Positions 55,001-64,000 of a DNA stretch of 64,000 bases are shown piece after piece. The notes under the pieces were generated by a model that saw only the letters and a program-made list of their open reading frames with translations, was not told the DNA's origin and did not search any database. Position 1 is the first letter of the stretch. Each line of letters opens with the position of its first letter. Position numbers and translations under genes: made by a program. Where the stretch lies: positions 4,324,001 to 4,388,000 of the forward strand of contig JAYJMM010000124.1 of NCBI GenBank assembly GCA_037349105.1, in the 5' to 3' direction. The stretch is from Limnomonas spitsbergensis (Eukaryota > Chlorophyta > Chlorophyceae > Chlamydomonadales).

Positions 55001-58000
55001 ACATCAAGCATTATCAGGGACATGTCCCTGTACAGCTGTACATCAAGTGCAGCCGGGGCATGCCCATGTACAGCTGTACATCAAGTGTCATCGGAATAAC
55101 CCCCGTATACATCTGTACATCAAGTGATGCTGGGGGCATGCCCCTGTGTAGCCGTACAGCAAATGCTGCCAGTGGCATGCCATTTGATGACCTATGGGGA
55201 GGCCAGAAATGGGAACGGGAGCAGCCGGCACTGGCAGGCCTCAAGCGGCAGCTCAGCTTCCAATGATAAATGAGGCATGTGGACAGAACTCCATCAAGCA
55301 CATGGTAGCACAATCTACGGCTGAATCTGTGCCGTATCGTGCCGTATCGTGGCACTTTGGCACCGTACAATCCGGCTAAACGTGGCCTATTGCGCCGCAT
55401 CATGCCGTATCGTGCTACCATGATCAAGCATATGCCCAAGCTGCTCAGGTCTGCTTCTTAATGTACCTTGTTACTTGTTCCCCTATGGAACCGGTCAGGC
55501 CGTCACCCATTCAGGTCGGGCACAGACTATCCCACGAGAACTTTCCGGCAACGTCCAGGTCAGGTTAAATGCTCCGACTGCCCCATGAACAAGACACCGG
55601 TCAGGCGGTCACCCGTTCGGGTTAGGCACAGACTATACAGGGAGAAAGCATTTCCGGCAAGGTCCAGGTCGGCCTTAATGCTCCCACTGCCCCATGCATT
55701 CCAATGGGATGCCCTGCAGGACTGAAAACACTACAGGACTGAAAACACTACAGGACTGAAAACACTACAGGACTGAAAATACTACAGGACTGAAAACACT
55801 ACAGGACTGAAAACACTACAGGACTGAAAACACTACAGGACTGAAAACACTACAGGACTGAAAATACTACAGGACTGAAAACACTACAGGACTGAAATAC
55901 TACAGGAATGAAAATACTACAGGACTGAAAATACTACAGGACTGAAAATACGGTACTACAGGACTGAAAATACTACAGGACTGAAAATACTACAGGACTG
56001 AAAATACTACAGGACCGAAAACACTACAGGACTGAAAACACTACAGGACTGAAAATACTACAGGACTGAAAACACTACAGGACTGTACAAACCTCACTGG
56101 TGATCTTCTGGTGATGCCCCCAGATACAGATCATGTTTATAAAGGCCCGGCTTCTGAGTTTGCCCCCCATCAGCTTGGATTCTCACACGTTGACGACGCA
56201 GCGGGTCCCTAAACTGCATGGACTTCTTTTTTTGCCTCAAAGCGGAGGATCACCGAAACCCGCACCAAGAGTTCAATTAGGGTCCCTGACGGTAAGTGGC
56301 CCAAAACTAGCCCTCCACTTCGTGGAGGGCTAGTTTTGGGCCACACAACCGTCCTGGGACCCCGATTTAATTCGCGGTGTTACAAAACAAGCACCCTCCA
56401 CGAAGCAGCATACAAACATCTTTACTGAGGCCAGGGCTGTCCCCATCAGCTGTTGAGGGCATCCCCACCAGTCGGAACACTTGCTCAGTGACAGGCCAGT
56501 CTCTCCACCGCCAGAATTTGCAGCACACAACATTTAAGAAAGGCCAGAGCTGTCCTCACAAGCTGATTTCGCCGCCCCCATCAGTCGGAATGCTGGCTCA
56601 GTGTCGCAGTGGATCCCTGAGCTGTGCGCAACCTTCCTTTAGTTTGCTTTGTCTCACCTTATAATGCAGCGACAGCAGGTACCGTAGATTTTATTTGCCT
56701 TCCCTCGGATGCGAAAAAATGATTTATTTCAATGCTGCCCTCAGGACAAATTATCCAAAACTCTTGATTTCTGACTGAAAACTGGCGTCGGAAATAAAAA
56801 AACAACATATTGATGGATCCCTCAACCTCAAACAACGTTAACGATGAGGGAAGGCAAACCAAATATAAGGTGACGTACAATCCACACCGCTCCAGGAAGG
56901 TGAATAAGCAAACACATAAGTGTGGATAACGCTGTGCATCAGCTTTGGCAGGCAATGTACAGTCCACACCGCTCCAAGCAAGTGAATAAGCAAACACATA
57001 AGTGTGGATAACGCTGTGCATCAGCTTTGGCAGGCAATGTACAGTCCACACCGCTCCAGGAAGGTGAATAAGCAAACACATAAGTGTGGATAACGCTGTG
57101 CATCAGCTTTGGCAGGCAATGTACAGTCCACACCGCTCCAGGAAGGTGAATAAGCAAACACATAAGTGTGGATAACGCTGTGCATCAGCTTTGGCAGGCA
57201 ATGTACAGTCCACACCGCTCCAAGCAAGTGAATAAGCAAACACATAAGTGTGGATAACACTGTGCATCAGCTTTGGCAGGCAATGTACAGTCCACACCGC
57301 TCCAGGAAGGTGAATAAGCAAACACATAAGTGTGGATAACGTTGTGCATCAGCTTTGGCAGGCAATGTACAGTCCACACCGCTCCAAGCAAGTGAATAAG
57401 CAAACACATAAGTGTGGATAACACTGTGCATCAGCTTTGGCAGGCAATGTACAGTCCACACCGCTCCAGGAAGGTGAATAAGCAAACACATAAGTGTGGA
57501 TAACGTTGTGCATCAGCTTTGGCAGGCAATGTACAGTCCACACCGCTCCAAGCAAGTGAATAAGAAAGTCCAGGAACGCGTCTCACCCTGTATGGCAGCT
57601 ATGGCAGGTAATCTGCACCCTCCCTGGCCTACAGTTCCCCAATCAACGCAAGTAGATTATAAAACGAACGAGTGTGTCCAACCTTCAATGGCGGCTATGA
57701 TAGCAGGGCCGGCCCTGCCCTGCTATGCATGCCAGCTATGGCAGACAATCTGCACCCCCCCCTGGCCTGCAGAGCTCCAGCCAAGCAAGTAAATGATCAA
57801 ACAAAGGAATGTGTCCAACTTTCAATGGCAGCTATGGCATGTAATCTGCACTACCCCTGGCCTACAGTTCCTCCAGCATGTGCATCAGGAGCTTTGTCAC
57901 ACCTTGTATTGCCGCTATGACGGGCAGTCGACACCGCTCCAAGCACGTGAAGCATTCCTGTGGATATCAGTGGATGAGAGGCTAAGACAGCACCAACGAC

Positions 58001-58916
58001 TGCCAGCCTGTCACATTTGGGGTAAACCACGCTTGCGTGCGTGAGTGTGTGAAAGCCATAGGCAGAAAACTAATCTTCCCTGCAAGGTGAGTATGTGCCT
58101 GCGGAATTGCTACCCCATGCGCAACAGCCTTGCAAAAAGGCAGAAGGCGGCGTCGCATCGCCTACCGGTACCTGCATGGTGAGTATGTGCCTTCGGAAAT
58201 GCTCCCGCATGCGTCCGGGGCACGGTATCCCGTCCAGGCTCTCAAACATGGCATGCAGGTACTCGAGGTCGATCCCGGCACAGAAGTTCTTGCCAGCGCC
58301 CGCGATGATAATCTGGGGAGGGGGCGAGGAAACAGCGTTTATTATAGGGATGCTTTAGCTGGAGTTCAGCTACGAATGGGCCTATGGCCGGAGGGGCTTG
58401 CTGCAGCAAGCCCTGCTGCTTGGACCACCGGCAGTAGGCCGGTTTAGGGTTTAGGGTTTCAATTGGCCTTGGGGTGGCCGCCTAGCGGCCCCCCCAGTGT
58501 GGTCTGGCACACAATCGATGAATATTGTCATATGGGGATATATGTGGTGTGCATGCTGATAGAGAGAAGCAAGCCGCTGGGTGTCTCCAGGGCTGCAATT
58601 TGAAGGGATAAGGGTTGGCTGCGACTCACCACCCTCGTTCCATGAGACGATGCCGATGCATCCAAGGCCTCGACTGCCTGCAGAAGAAGAACACATGCTT
58701 TGGAACAAGAAAAATGCATGCATGGCCAAGCTGTTGCACGAGATGTGTGGTTCCTACGCCCGTACACACCTTTGGGAAGTCTTGCCACAATTCTGTGTTG
58801 AATGCATTGCTTTTGTCTGCTCGGTTAATCTCAATGCAGCCAACATGCGGGTTGCTCTTCAGCACACCCACATTCAGGAATTTGTAAGACACGTTCTCAA
58901 AGGCCGAAATGTCCAT
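52053..58916 (-). CDS. ECH1: Delta3,5-delta2,4-dienoyl-CoA isomerase, peroxisomal
   Basis: Minus-strand exons 58770-58916, 58630-58677, 58172-58312, 57903-57957, 54549-54631, 53675-53818 and 52053-52298 join in phase to 287 residues. The crotonase fold signatures are INRADKSNAFN (about 30-40), the oxyanion-hole segment AGAGKNFCAGIDL (69-81), ERCRLPVIAAIQGSCVGGGVDLVSACDIR and EVDLGIVADLGTLQRLP. Asp139, Glu159 and Asp167 stand at the same spacing (20 and 8) as the catalytic acids Asp176/Glu196/Asp204 of rat dienoyl-CoA isomerase, which distinguishes it from plain enoyl-CoA hydratase. The enzyme shifts double bonds of 3,5-dienoyl-CoA during oxidation of unsaturated fatty acids. The C-terminus PVFSKL is a peroxisomal PTS1 signal. 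The start MDISAFENV is the ATG directly before the conserved region; it faces the RSP11 gene, 228 bp away. Confidence 0.93.
52607..52801 (-). mobile_element. MITE family 1, reverse copy in ECH1 last intron
   Basis: TAAGCTACATCACGGCC, GGGGGCCTGGTGCAGCAAGC and CCCAATCGGCCCAGTAATGG lead to the end CGTACTAAAACAAGCACTG. This is the complement of the CAGTGTTTATTTTAGTGG left end. Target duplication unclear. Confidence 0.7.
52960..53674. repeat. Pyrimidine-rich ECH1 intron
   Basis: Contains CCACCTGGATCC repeated near 52965-52995, repeats of CCTGCACATGCTCTCC, CCCTTTCGGGCCCTTTC blocks (53515-53620) and GCTGCTGCC runs. No exon recognised. Confidence 0.6.
53819..54080 (-). repeat. Acceptor-edge copies before ECH1 exon 53675-53818
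   Basis: Plus strand CCCCAGGTCCGCCACGATGC then CCAGGTCGACCTCCTGCATAG is the exon start. It recurs near 53880-53925, 53943-53985 and 54040-54075, with TTAGGGTTAGGGTTT between. Confidence 0.9.
54830..54945 (-). repeat. 39-bp CACCTGCCTTGCCCAGCGCGG array
   Basis: Three near-identical units with CACCTGCC(T/C)TGCCCAGCGCGGA and CAAGCGCTGCCGAGAG, in ECH1 intron 4. It is followed (54955-55190) by about six units of CAGCTGTACATCAAGTG plus GGGGGCATGCCCCTGT. Confidence 0.85.
55301..55422. mobile_element. MITE family 2, intact 122-bp copy
   Basis: Starts CATGGTAGCACAATC and ends ATCGTGCTACCATG, a clean inverted repeat. An exact 8-bp duplication ATCAAGCA flanks it at 55293-55300 and 55423-55430. The interior is GTGCCGTATCGTGCCGTATC-like. 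No coding capacity; hAT-type by target length. Confidence 0.85.
55725..56085 (-). repeat. 17-bp ACTACAGGACTGAAAAC array, about 20 copies
   Basis: Simple tandem repeat with A/C variation (AAAACAC or AAAATAC) in ECH1 intron 4. No link to an exon edge found. Confidence 0.95.
56277..56362. repeat. Perfect 23-bp hairpin inside a longer foldback
   Basis: GTGGCCCAAAACTAGCCCTC CAC, a TTC loop, then the exact complement (56297-56345). The arms continue imperfectly as GGGTCCCTGACGGT against ACCGTCCTGGGACCCC. In ECH1 intron 4. Confidence 0.85.
56880..57560 (-). repeat. 82-bp satellite from ECH1 exon 4, about 8 copies
   Basis: Plus-strand unit GTCCACACCGCTCCAGGAAG, GTGAATAAGCAAACACATAA, GTGTGGATAACGCTGTGCAT, CAGCTTTGGCAGGCAATGTACA. 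The blocks GxCxACACCGCTCCAAGxA and GTGGATA match exon 57903-57957 (CGACACCGCTCCAAGCACGT and CTGTGGATATC at its acceptor). Eight units at an 82-bp period. Confidence 0.85.
57575..57902 (-). repeat. Donor-edge copies of ECH1 exon 57903-57957
   Basis: Plus-strand TGTATGGCAGCTATGGCAGG then TAATCTGCA (about 57589), TTCAATGGCGGCTATGATAG (about 57682), GCCAGCTATGGCAGACAATC (about 57731) and TTCAATGGCAGCTATGGCAT (about 57820) all copy TTGTATTGCCGCTATGACGG of the exon end. One encodes CRLPAIAAIQ on the gene strand, against CRLPVIAAIQ in the exon. Confidence 0.85.
58085..58135 (-). repeat. Donor-edge copy of ECH1 exon 58172-58312
   Basis: Plus-strand GGTGAGTATGTGCCTGCGGA then ATTGCTACCCCATGCG repeats GGTGAGTATGTGCCTTCGGA then AATGCTCCCGCATGCG of the exon, about 91 bp away. 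Confidence 0.85.
58330..58500 (-). mobile_element. MITE family 1, reverse copy in ECH1 intron 2
   Basis: AGCGTTTATTATAGGGATGC, TTTAGCTGGAGTTCAGCTAC, GGGGCTTGCTGCAGCAAGCC and CACCGGCAGTAGGCCGG match the family-1 complement, with a GTTTAGGGTTTAGGGTTT run inserted. It fills about half of the 317-nt intron. Confidence 0.65.
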
Positions 58917-59144
58917 GCTAGCAGGGGATGCTAGCAAGCCTCTGCTAGCAAGTTTGCGTGTTGCTAGGATTTCACCTGTTTACTGTTCACACATATTTGG
59001 GCTCGTGTGAACATGGTTTTGTGAGCGCACGCGCCCCCTCAAACAATAACAACACACATTCTATTCTATTGAGAAAGAGTTCAGCGTTCAAGTACACATT
59101 ACTATAAATCCTCTCTTGCTGCCAACTCTCGTCACTTGGCCGGA
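58917..59144. promoter_or_regulatory. Divergent promoter region ECH1 / RSP11
   Basis: 228 bp between the two start codons. It has only short AT-rich patches (CTATTCTATTGAGAAAG, TTACTATAAATCC about 40 bp before the RSP11 ATG). No motif can be assigned with confidence. Confidence 0.35.
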
Positions 59145-59895
59145 ATGAACGTCGAGCCTATCTATTGCGCAGAGCAGGTGCAATGATTGTTTGTTCAATT
59201 ATATTCGCAGTCGTCTCACTGATCTCGTTCCCTCTTTTCACTTGCAGATTGTAGTACCTATTGACCTGGCCGATGTCTTGAAAGCTTTTACAAAGGAAGT
59301 CATCAGAAGACAGCCGGAAAGCCTTGAAGAATTTGCTGCGAAGTAAGGAATTGTGATCCGTGAGCCCGGGCGCTCAACATGTTGTCCTATGTCCCTTATT
59401 TACGACGCCGCTTCGGCCTGCAGGTATTTCGCAAACCTTGCGAATGTCGCTGGATCTGTACAAGAGGCTGCCACTCCGTCGAGAGAGCAGCTTAAGCTGG
59501 TGTGCCAGCGGGCAGAGGGCGCCAAGTCCCTCTCGATGCAACACATCGAGGCTTTGTGTAACCAGGCAGACATCCAGGCCAGCATTGTGGCGCGAGTGGT
59601 TCAAACCGGCAAGTTCGACGACGATACAGTCGAGGTGGACAAGTTCCTGTTCCTGCTGCTAGCCATGACGTGCGACAGCTTCAAAACCGTCACGGCTGGC
59701 ATTTTCGAGCTGTTTGGAACAGACCTAGAATCGACCCGTTTCATCAGCCTGGTGGGGTACCTGGCGCCGGATATGGACCCCGACGTCACGTCGCAGTTCC
59801 TGGCCGACCTCTCCACTGCGCTCATGGACGTTGGCAATGTCAACTTTGACATGGTGACCAGGCTGGACGTGCTGCAAGCAAAGCTGCATGCATGA
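59145..59895 (+). CDS. RSP11: Radial spoke protein 11 / ropporin-like (RIIa domain)
   Basis: Exons 59145-59177, 59248-59342 and 59424-59895 give 199 residues with short 70- and 81-nt introns. The N-terminus MNVEPIYCAEQIVVPIDLADVLKAFTKEVIRRQPESLEEFAAKYFANL is an RIIa dimerisation-docking domain, with the YCAEQIxVP start seen in ropporin-like ROPN1L. In Chlamydomonas RSP11 such a domain sits in the radial spoke stalk and docks AKAP-type RSP3 in the flagellar axoneme. The C-terminal part (IFELFGTDLESTRFISLVGYL..) is also colinear with ROPN1L as I know that family. Unlike neighbouring genes its introns are compact and free of repeats. An alternative would be another RIIa-domain spoke or fibrous-sheath protein. 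Confidence 0.85.
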
Positions 59896-60774
59896 GAGCT
59901 TTCAGCGGCATGCGGGAGCAGGCGCTTGCATGGGACATGGGGGGCAGGGCGCCGCACCCATGCGTCAGCAAGACCTCTTTCATGAGCTCCCAGCAACATG
60001 AGTGGGCAGACACCTGCATGGCGTATGCCAGTCAGCGCACCGCGCAAACGCTATGGGAAAGGCTTGATAAGCATGAGAGCGGACGCAAACAGGCGCACTC
60101 TCCGCATGGATGGACCTCGAGTCCTGATTTCTCATGTTGCTGCCACAACAGCGCTGAGAGATGGGGTATGGCAGCGTTGCCACCCACAGGGCTATTTACC
60201 CACTTTTACTATTTGAGTTATGACCTCTTTCGACTGGGCGCGCTTTGGCAAGCCATGTGCCATAGTTAGCTCACCTGTCATTCTGCTTCTCTGCAACAGC
60301 AGACACGACACACTCACCATGACAACCAATTTATGTTTGCATATCTTACAGCTGATTGGCTCTCTGCAAGAGGGCCTTGCAAAGCTCAGGATTCCTACTT
60401 ACTGCTGATCCTGCTTCTGCATGCCCGTAAATTTGAACCCTCTGGTCCTCATTGCCACAATGAAGGGGTAATATCCTCTGCTGTAATATTTTATTAGTGA
60501 AGCCATCAGCATCAAGTTGGGGTGACTGTAAATGCTGAACGGCTGCAATGTTGGTCAAAGGAGTAGATTGACCAACAGTAGACTAGATTCGCTGAGGCCC
60601 TGGCCTTTATTTGCCAGAAACAGGCCATCACCATGCAAAGTGTGACAGGTCAGCATGAAATAAATGTGAATGAGTAAAACTTCCATGCCTCCATTTCTCT
60701 TTCTGCTCTCTTCCATATCTCTTTCATGCCTCCATTTCTCCTTCTTCTCCAATAAGCTGTCCAAGTTTTCTTCA
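59896..60774. other. Intergenic region between converging RSP11 and ARGLU1-like genes
   Basis: No exon recognised. Near 60670-60780, CATGCCTCCATTTCTC and AAGCTGTCCA are each doubled, suggesting a small tandem duplication of the 3' end of the ARGLU1-like gene. Confidence 0.4.
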
Positions 60775-63173
60775 TTAAGCTGTCCACGACTGCTCCCTAC
60801 GAGCTTTTTCGAGTGTGGCCCGTTGCTGTGCCTCCTCCACCTACACAGCAGCACACATGGGAGCGACAAGAACAGGGCCGAGTCATCGCCTTGAACAAAA
60901 ACATGTAAACTGGGTGTTACAGGTAGTGAGCTTCAGGAAGCAGTAGCTAACAAGTGCTAGGGCCAGCACAAGGCTGCAGCTACCACAGCAAGTCAAAGAA
61001 AGGCTAACACAGGTCCATCACAAGGTCTATCAATCTGTAAAACCTGTAGATTTACGAATCGGGTTATGAGCTCAACAATGGCTGTGTACCCTGCCAGTGT
61101 CTTGCCAACATTTATAAAAGCTGCCAGAGGGGCTTCAAGATCTGCATGGACCAGATTAATGCTACATGAATGGTGAGGTGTGGGGGACCCACCCACCAGG
61201 CCACCACCCACCCTGTTTCTTGTGCATCTGATTGGGCATGAGGAATCTATCACATGCATTTAGACCAGTCAGTGCTATGCCGATTAAAGTCCTTACGGTG
61301 GCTGAATTACGTAGCTGGTTTCCAGCCACTGTAATTTTAAGGCAGATTCAGCTTATTTTACCAGTATGGGACCGTTATCTCTCACACAGTTTCTGAATTA
61401 CGGCGCAATTGCACAGCACTGGTTTAGTGATTTAGACCCTGTGTTTTAGGTGCTTGGACCCACCCACCGTCCTGTCCTTGTCATCAATCCTTTCAGTACC
61501 AAGGCCAACGTGGGTGGGTGCAGGTAGGATCTCCCCTCAAATTGAATGGGAACTTTTGTCCAGAAGGAGGCATCAAGGCAACTACCAATACGTTATGTTT
61601 GACATATGCTACAAATGCACACATGCACCAACCCGAGTGGGTCCAGGGGGTCCTTCCCTGTTCCCCAGCCTTAATCACTCACCGTCCCTGTGAAGTTTTT
61701 ACAGTCCAACAGAGCATCACATTTGATGCAAGGGACATGTGCCTTGCCCGCAAACCGGTACAGGCACTAAATACGCTAAGACAGCGAGCGAAAACCAGTG
61801 ACCCCCCTGGGCTAGCACCCCCCTGCTGTTGCCTTGCAGATAGTTTTCAGCCAAGATCCTCTTCACGTGCACCAGCCAGAGTGGGTCCAGCGCGTTGTTC
61901 GTTCCCTGTTCCCCAGCCTTCATCCCTGCTGTCACCTTGCGGCGCTTTAACCCTGAACCCCAAACCCTAAAATCCAAACCCTTAACCCCTGCTGTTACCT
62001 TGCGACGGTTTTCAGCCAGGATCCTCTCCCCGCCATGGTAACAGTGCGGACGCGGCCTAGGCCCATGCCGCACTGTTCCCTTGACCTTCACGCCCGGCAG
62101 GGCGCGGTCTTTCTTTCTTCCTTTCACTCCCCGTCCCCTGCTGTCACCTTCGGACGGATTTCAGCCAGGATCCTCTCCACGTGCACCAGCCAGAGTGGGA
62201 TCAGCGCGTCGTTCGTTCCCTGTTCCCCAGCCTTCATCCCTCCCCGTCCCCTGCTGTCACCTTGCGATGGTTTAGTGTTTAGGGTCTAACCCTTAACCCT
62301 AAACACCAAACCCAAAACCCCTGCTGTCACCTTGCAACAGTGTAGGGTTAAGGATTAAACCCTCAAGCCCTGCTGTAACCTTGCGAAGGTTGTCAGCCAG
62401 GATGCTCTCCAGGTCATGGTAACAGTTCTAACACGGCCTAAGCCCATGCCGCACTGTTCCCTTAACCTTCACGCACCTGCGGGGCGCAGTCTTTCTTATT
62501 TTCTTTCACTCCCCGTCCCCTGCTGTTACCTTGCGACGGTTTTCAGCCAGGATCCTCTCCAAGTCATCCTGCCGCCGCCGCGCCTCGTCCTGCTCCCGCC
62601 GCTTTCGCTCCAGTAGCGCCGCCTTCTCACTATCCAGCTGTGTCGTAACGCTCTCCTCTAGCTTGGCACGCTCCTCCTTGAGGCGAGTCTGGGACACGCA
62701 CACACAAACACATTTACTTTGAGATAAAAACACACACGCACAAACACATGTCATCATGACATGACACGAGTTCATGACATTGAGTTTGAAACATTAATTA
62801 AATGAGCCCCCCAAGGTTCTCTCCAGGCAAGAGAGGGGGGCAGATCAGCCGCCGTCCATGTAAGAGAATAGGCAGGCTGATGGGCATTCCCTCCAGGCAT
62901 GAGACGGGAAGAGAGAAAGGTGACCTTGGGTACGAGTAAAGTGTGACTTAAGGTGAGCCCGGTGTTGTCTGGGGTGGGTGAAGTGTGACCTATAGCAGGC
63001 TCACCTGAATCCTCGTTTGCACCTCCTCCGACTCCATCAGCTCCGCAACCCTCTTCTTGGCAGCCTCGTCAATGTTCTTCACCACCTCCTCCTCGAGGAC
63101 GGCCAGCTGCGCTGCCTTGGCCGCGCTGATGACACCGCCCAGCACCACATGAGACCGGCCCTGAGCATTCTCC
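60775..63173 (-). CDS. ARGLU1: ARGLU1-like coiled-coil protein (5' incomplete)
   Basis: Minus-strand exons 63005-63173, 62530-62688 and 60775-60840 join in phase to about 130 residues and a stop. The protein is one long charged helix: VLEEEVVKNIDEAAKKRVAEL.., then TRLKEERAKLEESV.., ERKRREQDEARRRQ, then DDLERILAENRRK|VEEAQQRATLEKARREQ. The LERIxxEN(R/N)RKxxEAQ stretch is the hallmark of arginine- and glutamate-rich protein 1, a nuclear protein that modulates splicing and transcription in animals. The first visible exon begins with one base of a split codon, so more exons lie upstream (see 63853-63994). The C-terminus is shorter than in animal proteins, and a further splice could exist. Confidence 0.7.
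61840..62529 (-). repeat. Donor-edge copies of ARGLU1-like exon 62530-62688
   Basis: Plus strand CTGCTGTTACCTTGCGACGG then TTTTCAGCCAGGATCCTCTCC marks the exon end. It recurs near 62366-62410, 62130-62180 and 61980-62030 with the junction, and in shortened form near 61850, 61930, 62256 and 62320. The GTAACAGCAGGG donor context is kept in several. GGCCTAxGCCCATGCCGCAC is shared between units. Confidence 0.9.
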
Positions 63174-63319
63174 CTGGTGACAGTCCAAACACCAACACTG
63201 AAATGTGAAAACAATATGGAAATGCTCGTCTGATTACAAACCGACAACAGGGATGCACCCTCGTAGCAAGGGTGCCAGGTCGCAGGCTCCCTGCACACAA
63301 TTTCCCCTAAGGCCTAGAA

Positions 63320-63850
63320 CCATAGCCTAGAACTCTCCGTGGCCCAAAAGGACCCTTAAGCCTGCAAGGCCCCTAACCTACTGCGTGCATATCCCCTAAA
63401 GCCAGCGAGTACCCTAACCTTTGCCCTAAAAGACACCTAAAGCCAGCAAGACCCCCAACCTATAGCTTGAAAGTCCCCCTAAAACCAGCAAGTACCCAAC
63501 CAGCAAGTATCCTATCCTAAAGCGTGCCGTCCCCTACAGCGTGCAAGTCCCCTTTAGCCAGCAAGTCCCCTGACCCACACACTGCAAGTACCCTAACCTA
63601 CAGCATGCAAGTCCCCTAAAGCCTGCAAGTCCCCTGACCCACACACTGCAAGCACGGTACCCTAACCTACAGCATGAAAGTCCTCTAAAGCTTGCAAGTC
63701 CCCTGACCCACACCCTGCAAGTACCCTAACCTACAGCATGCAAGTCCCCTAAAGCCTGCAAGTCCCCTGACCCACACCCTGCAAGTCCGCTACACCGCTT
63801 AAGTCCCCTTAAGCCTGCAAGTCCCCTGACCTTCACCCTGCAACTTGGCT
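63320..63850 (-). repeat. AAGCCTGCAAGTCCCCTGACCC array
   Basis: Plus-strand units of GCAAGTCCCCTAAAGCCTGC and CCTGACCCACACCCTGCAAG over about 500 bp. On the minus strand CTTGCAGGGTGAAGG resembles the CTTCAAG|GTGAAA donor of the putative exon just upstream, so it may be another donor-edge array. Confidence 0.7.
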
Positions 63851-63852
63851 GA

Positions 63853-63994
63853 ATTGCATGTTTTCACCTTGAAGCGTCTTCATCTTTGCCACCTGTCCGG
63901 CGGTACTGCCTGCCAGGTGCAAGTGGGGCAACGCAGCTGAGTCAGCAAGCAATTCGAAAACAGCGCAGCTTGCCCTCTCGTGCACCTTTTCCAT
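63853..63994 (-). CDS. Possible first exon (of the ARGLU1-like or another gene)
   Basis: Minus-strand ATG at 63994 opens MEKVHERASCAVFELLADSA.. through ..QVAKMKTLQ to a CAAG|GTGAAA donor near 63868. Composition is coding-like. Whether it splices to exon 63005-63173 is not settled: the phases do not match with the simplest junctions. Confidence 0.35.
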
Positions 63995-64000
63995 TGCCTA

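Noticed and set aside
61454..61970. Plus-strand frames of 79 and 150 codons
   Set aside because: Lie over the donor-edge copies of the minus-strand ARGLU1-like gene.

Overview
The window is nuclear DNA of a flagellated green alga or close relative. Reasons: many genes are split by GT-AG introns, there are interstitial TTTAGGG/CCCTAAA (plant-type telomere) repeats, and one gene is a radial-spoke protein of motile cilia. The repeat-soaked introns recall pyramimonadalean prasinophytes such as Cymbomonas, but that is an impression, not a result. I see no prokaryotic operons, rRNA, tRNA or CRISPR array.

I could assemble eight genes exon by exon, with matching splice phases. They alternate strictly in strand. 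(1) 2-15684 (+, 5' end cut off): a single-pass membrane protein with adhesion-type extracellular repeats, one transmembrane helix and two cytoplasmic ubiquitin-interacting motifs. (2) 20455-20679 (-): a small twin-CX9C (CHCH) protein. (3) 21002-30027 (+): the two-domain fluoride exporter FEX/CrcB. (4) 33003-46546 (-): a ten-helix EamA/DMT transporter. (5) 48625-49982 (+): an alpha-kinase with a zinc-finger-like N-terminus and an apparent frameshift. (6) 52053-58916 (-): a peroxisomal dienoyl-CoA isomerase (ECH1) ending in SKL. (7) 59145-59895 (+): radial-spoke protein RSP11/ropporin-like. (8) 60775-63173 and perhaps beyond (-): an ARGLU1-like protein.

The striking thing is how the introns are built. 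In at least six of the genes, the tandem repeats in an intron are copies of the neighbouring exon edge: the last codons plus the 5' splice site, or the polypyrimidine tract plus AG plus the first codons. Copy numbers run from 2 to about 100. At 43.66-45.48 kb roughly 50 copies of one splice acceptor lie in tandem; at 35.7-38.3 kb roughly 100 copies of one splice donor. Terminal exons are likewise partly duplicated downstream of their stop codons (FEX, the EamA transporter, ECH1 and the membrane protein). This suggests a genome-wide process of local duplication at exon boundaries that lengthens introns and leaves arrays of competing splice sites.

Independently, three hAT-like miniature elements occur, several with clear 8-bp target duplications. 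One intron of the alpha-kinase gene (49433-49648) consists almost entirely of a copy of the 203-bp element, flanked by a direct repeat containing AG|GT, as expected of an introner.

Gene-poor stretches are 15.7-20.4 kb, 30.0-33.0 kb, 46.5-48.6 kb, 50.0-52.0 kb and 59.9-60.8 kb. They hold dispersed repeats and no gene I can support.
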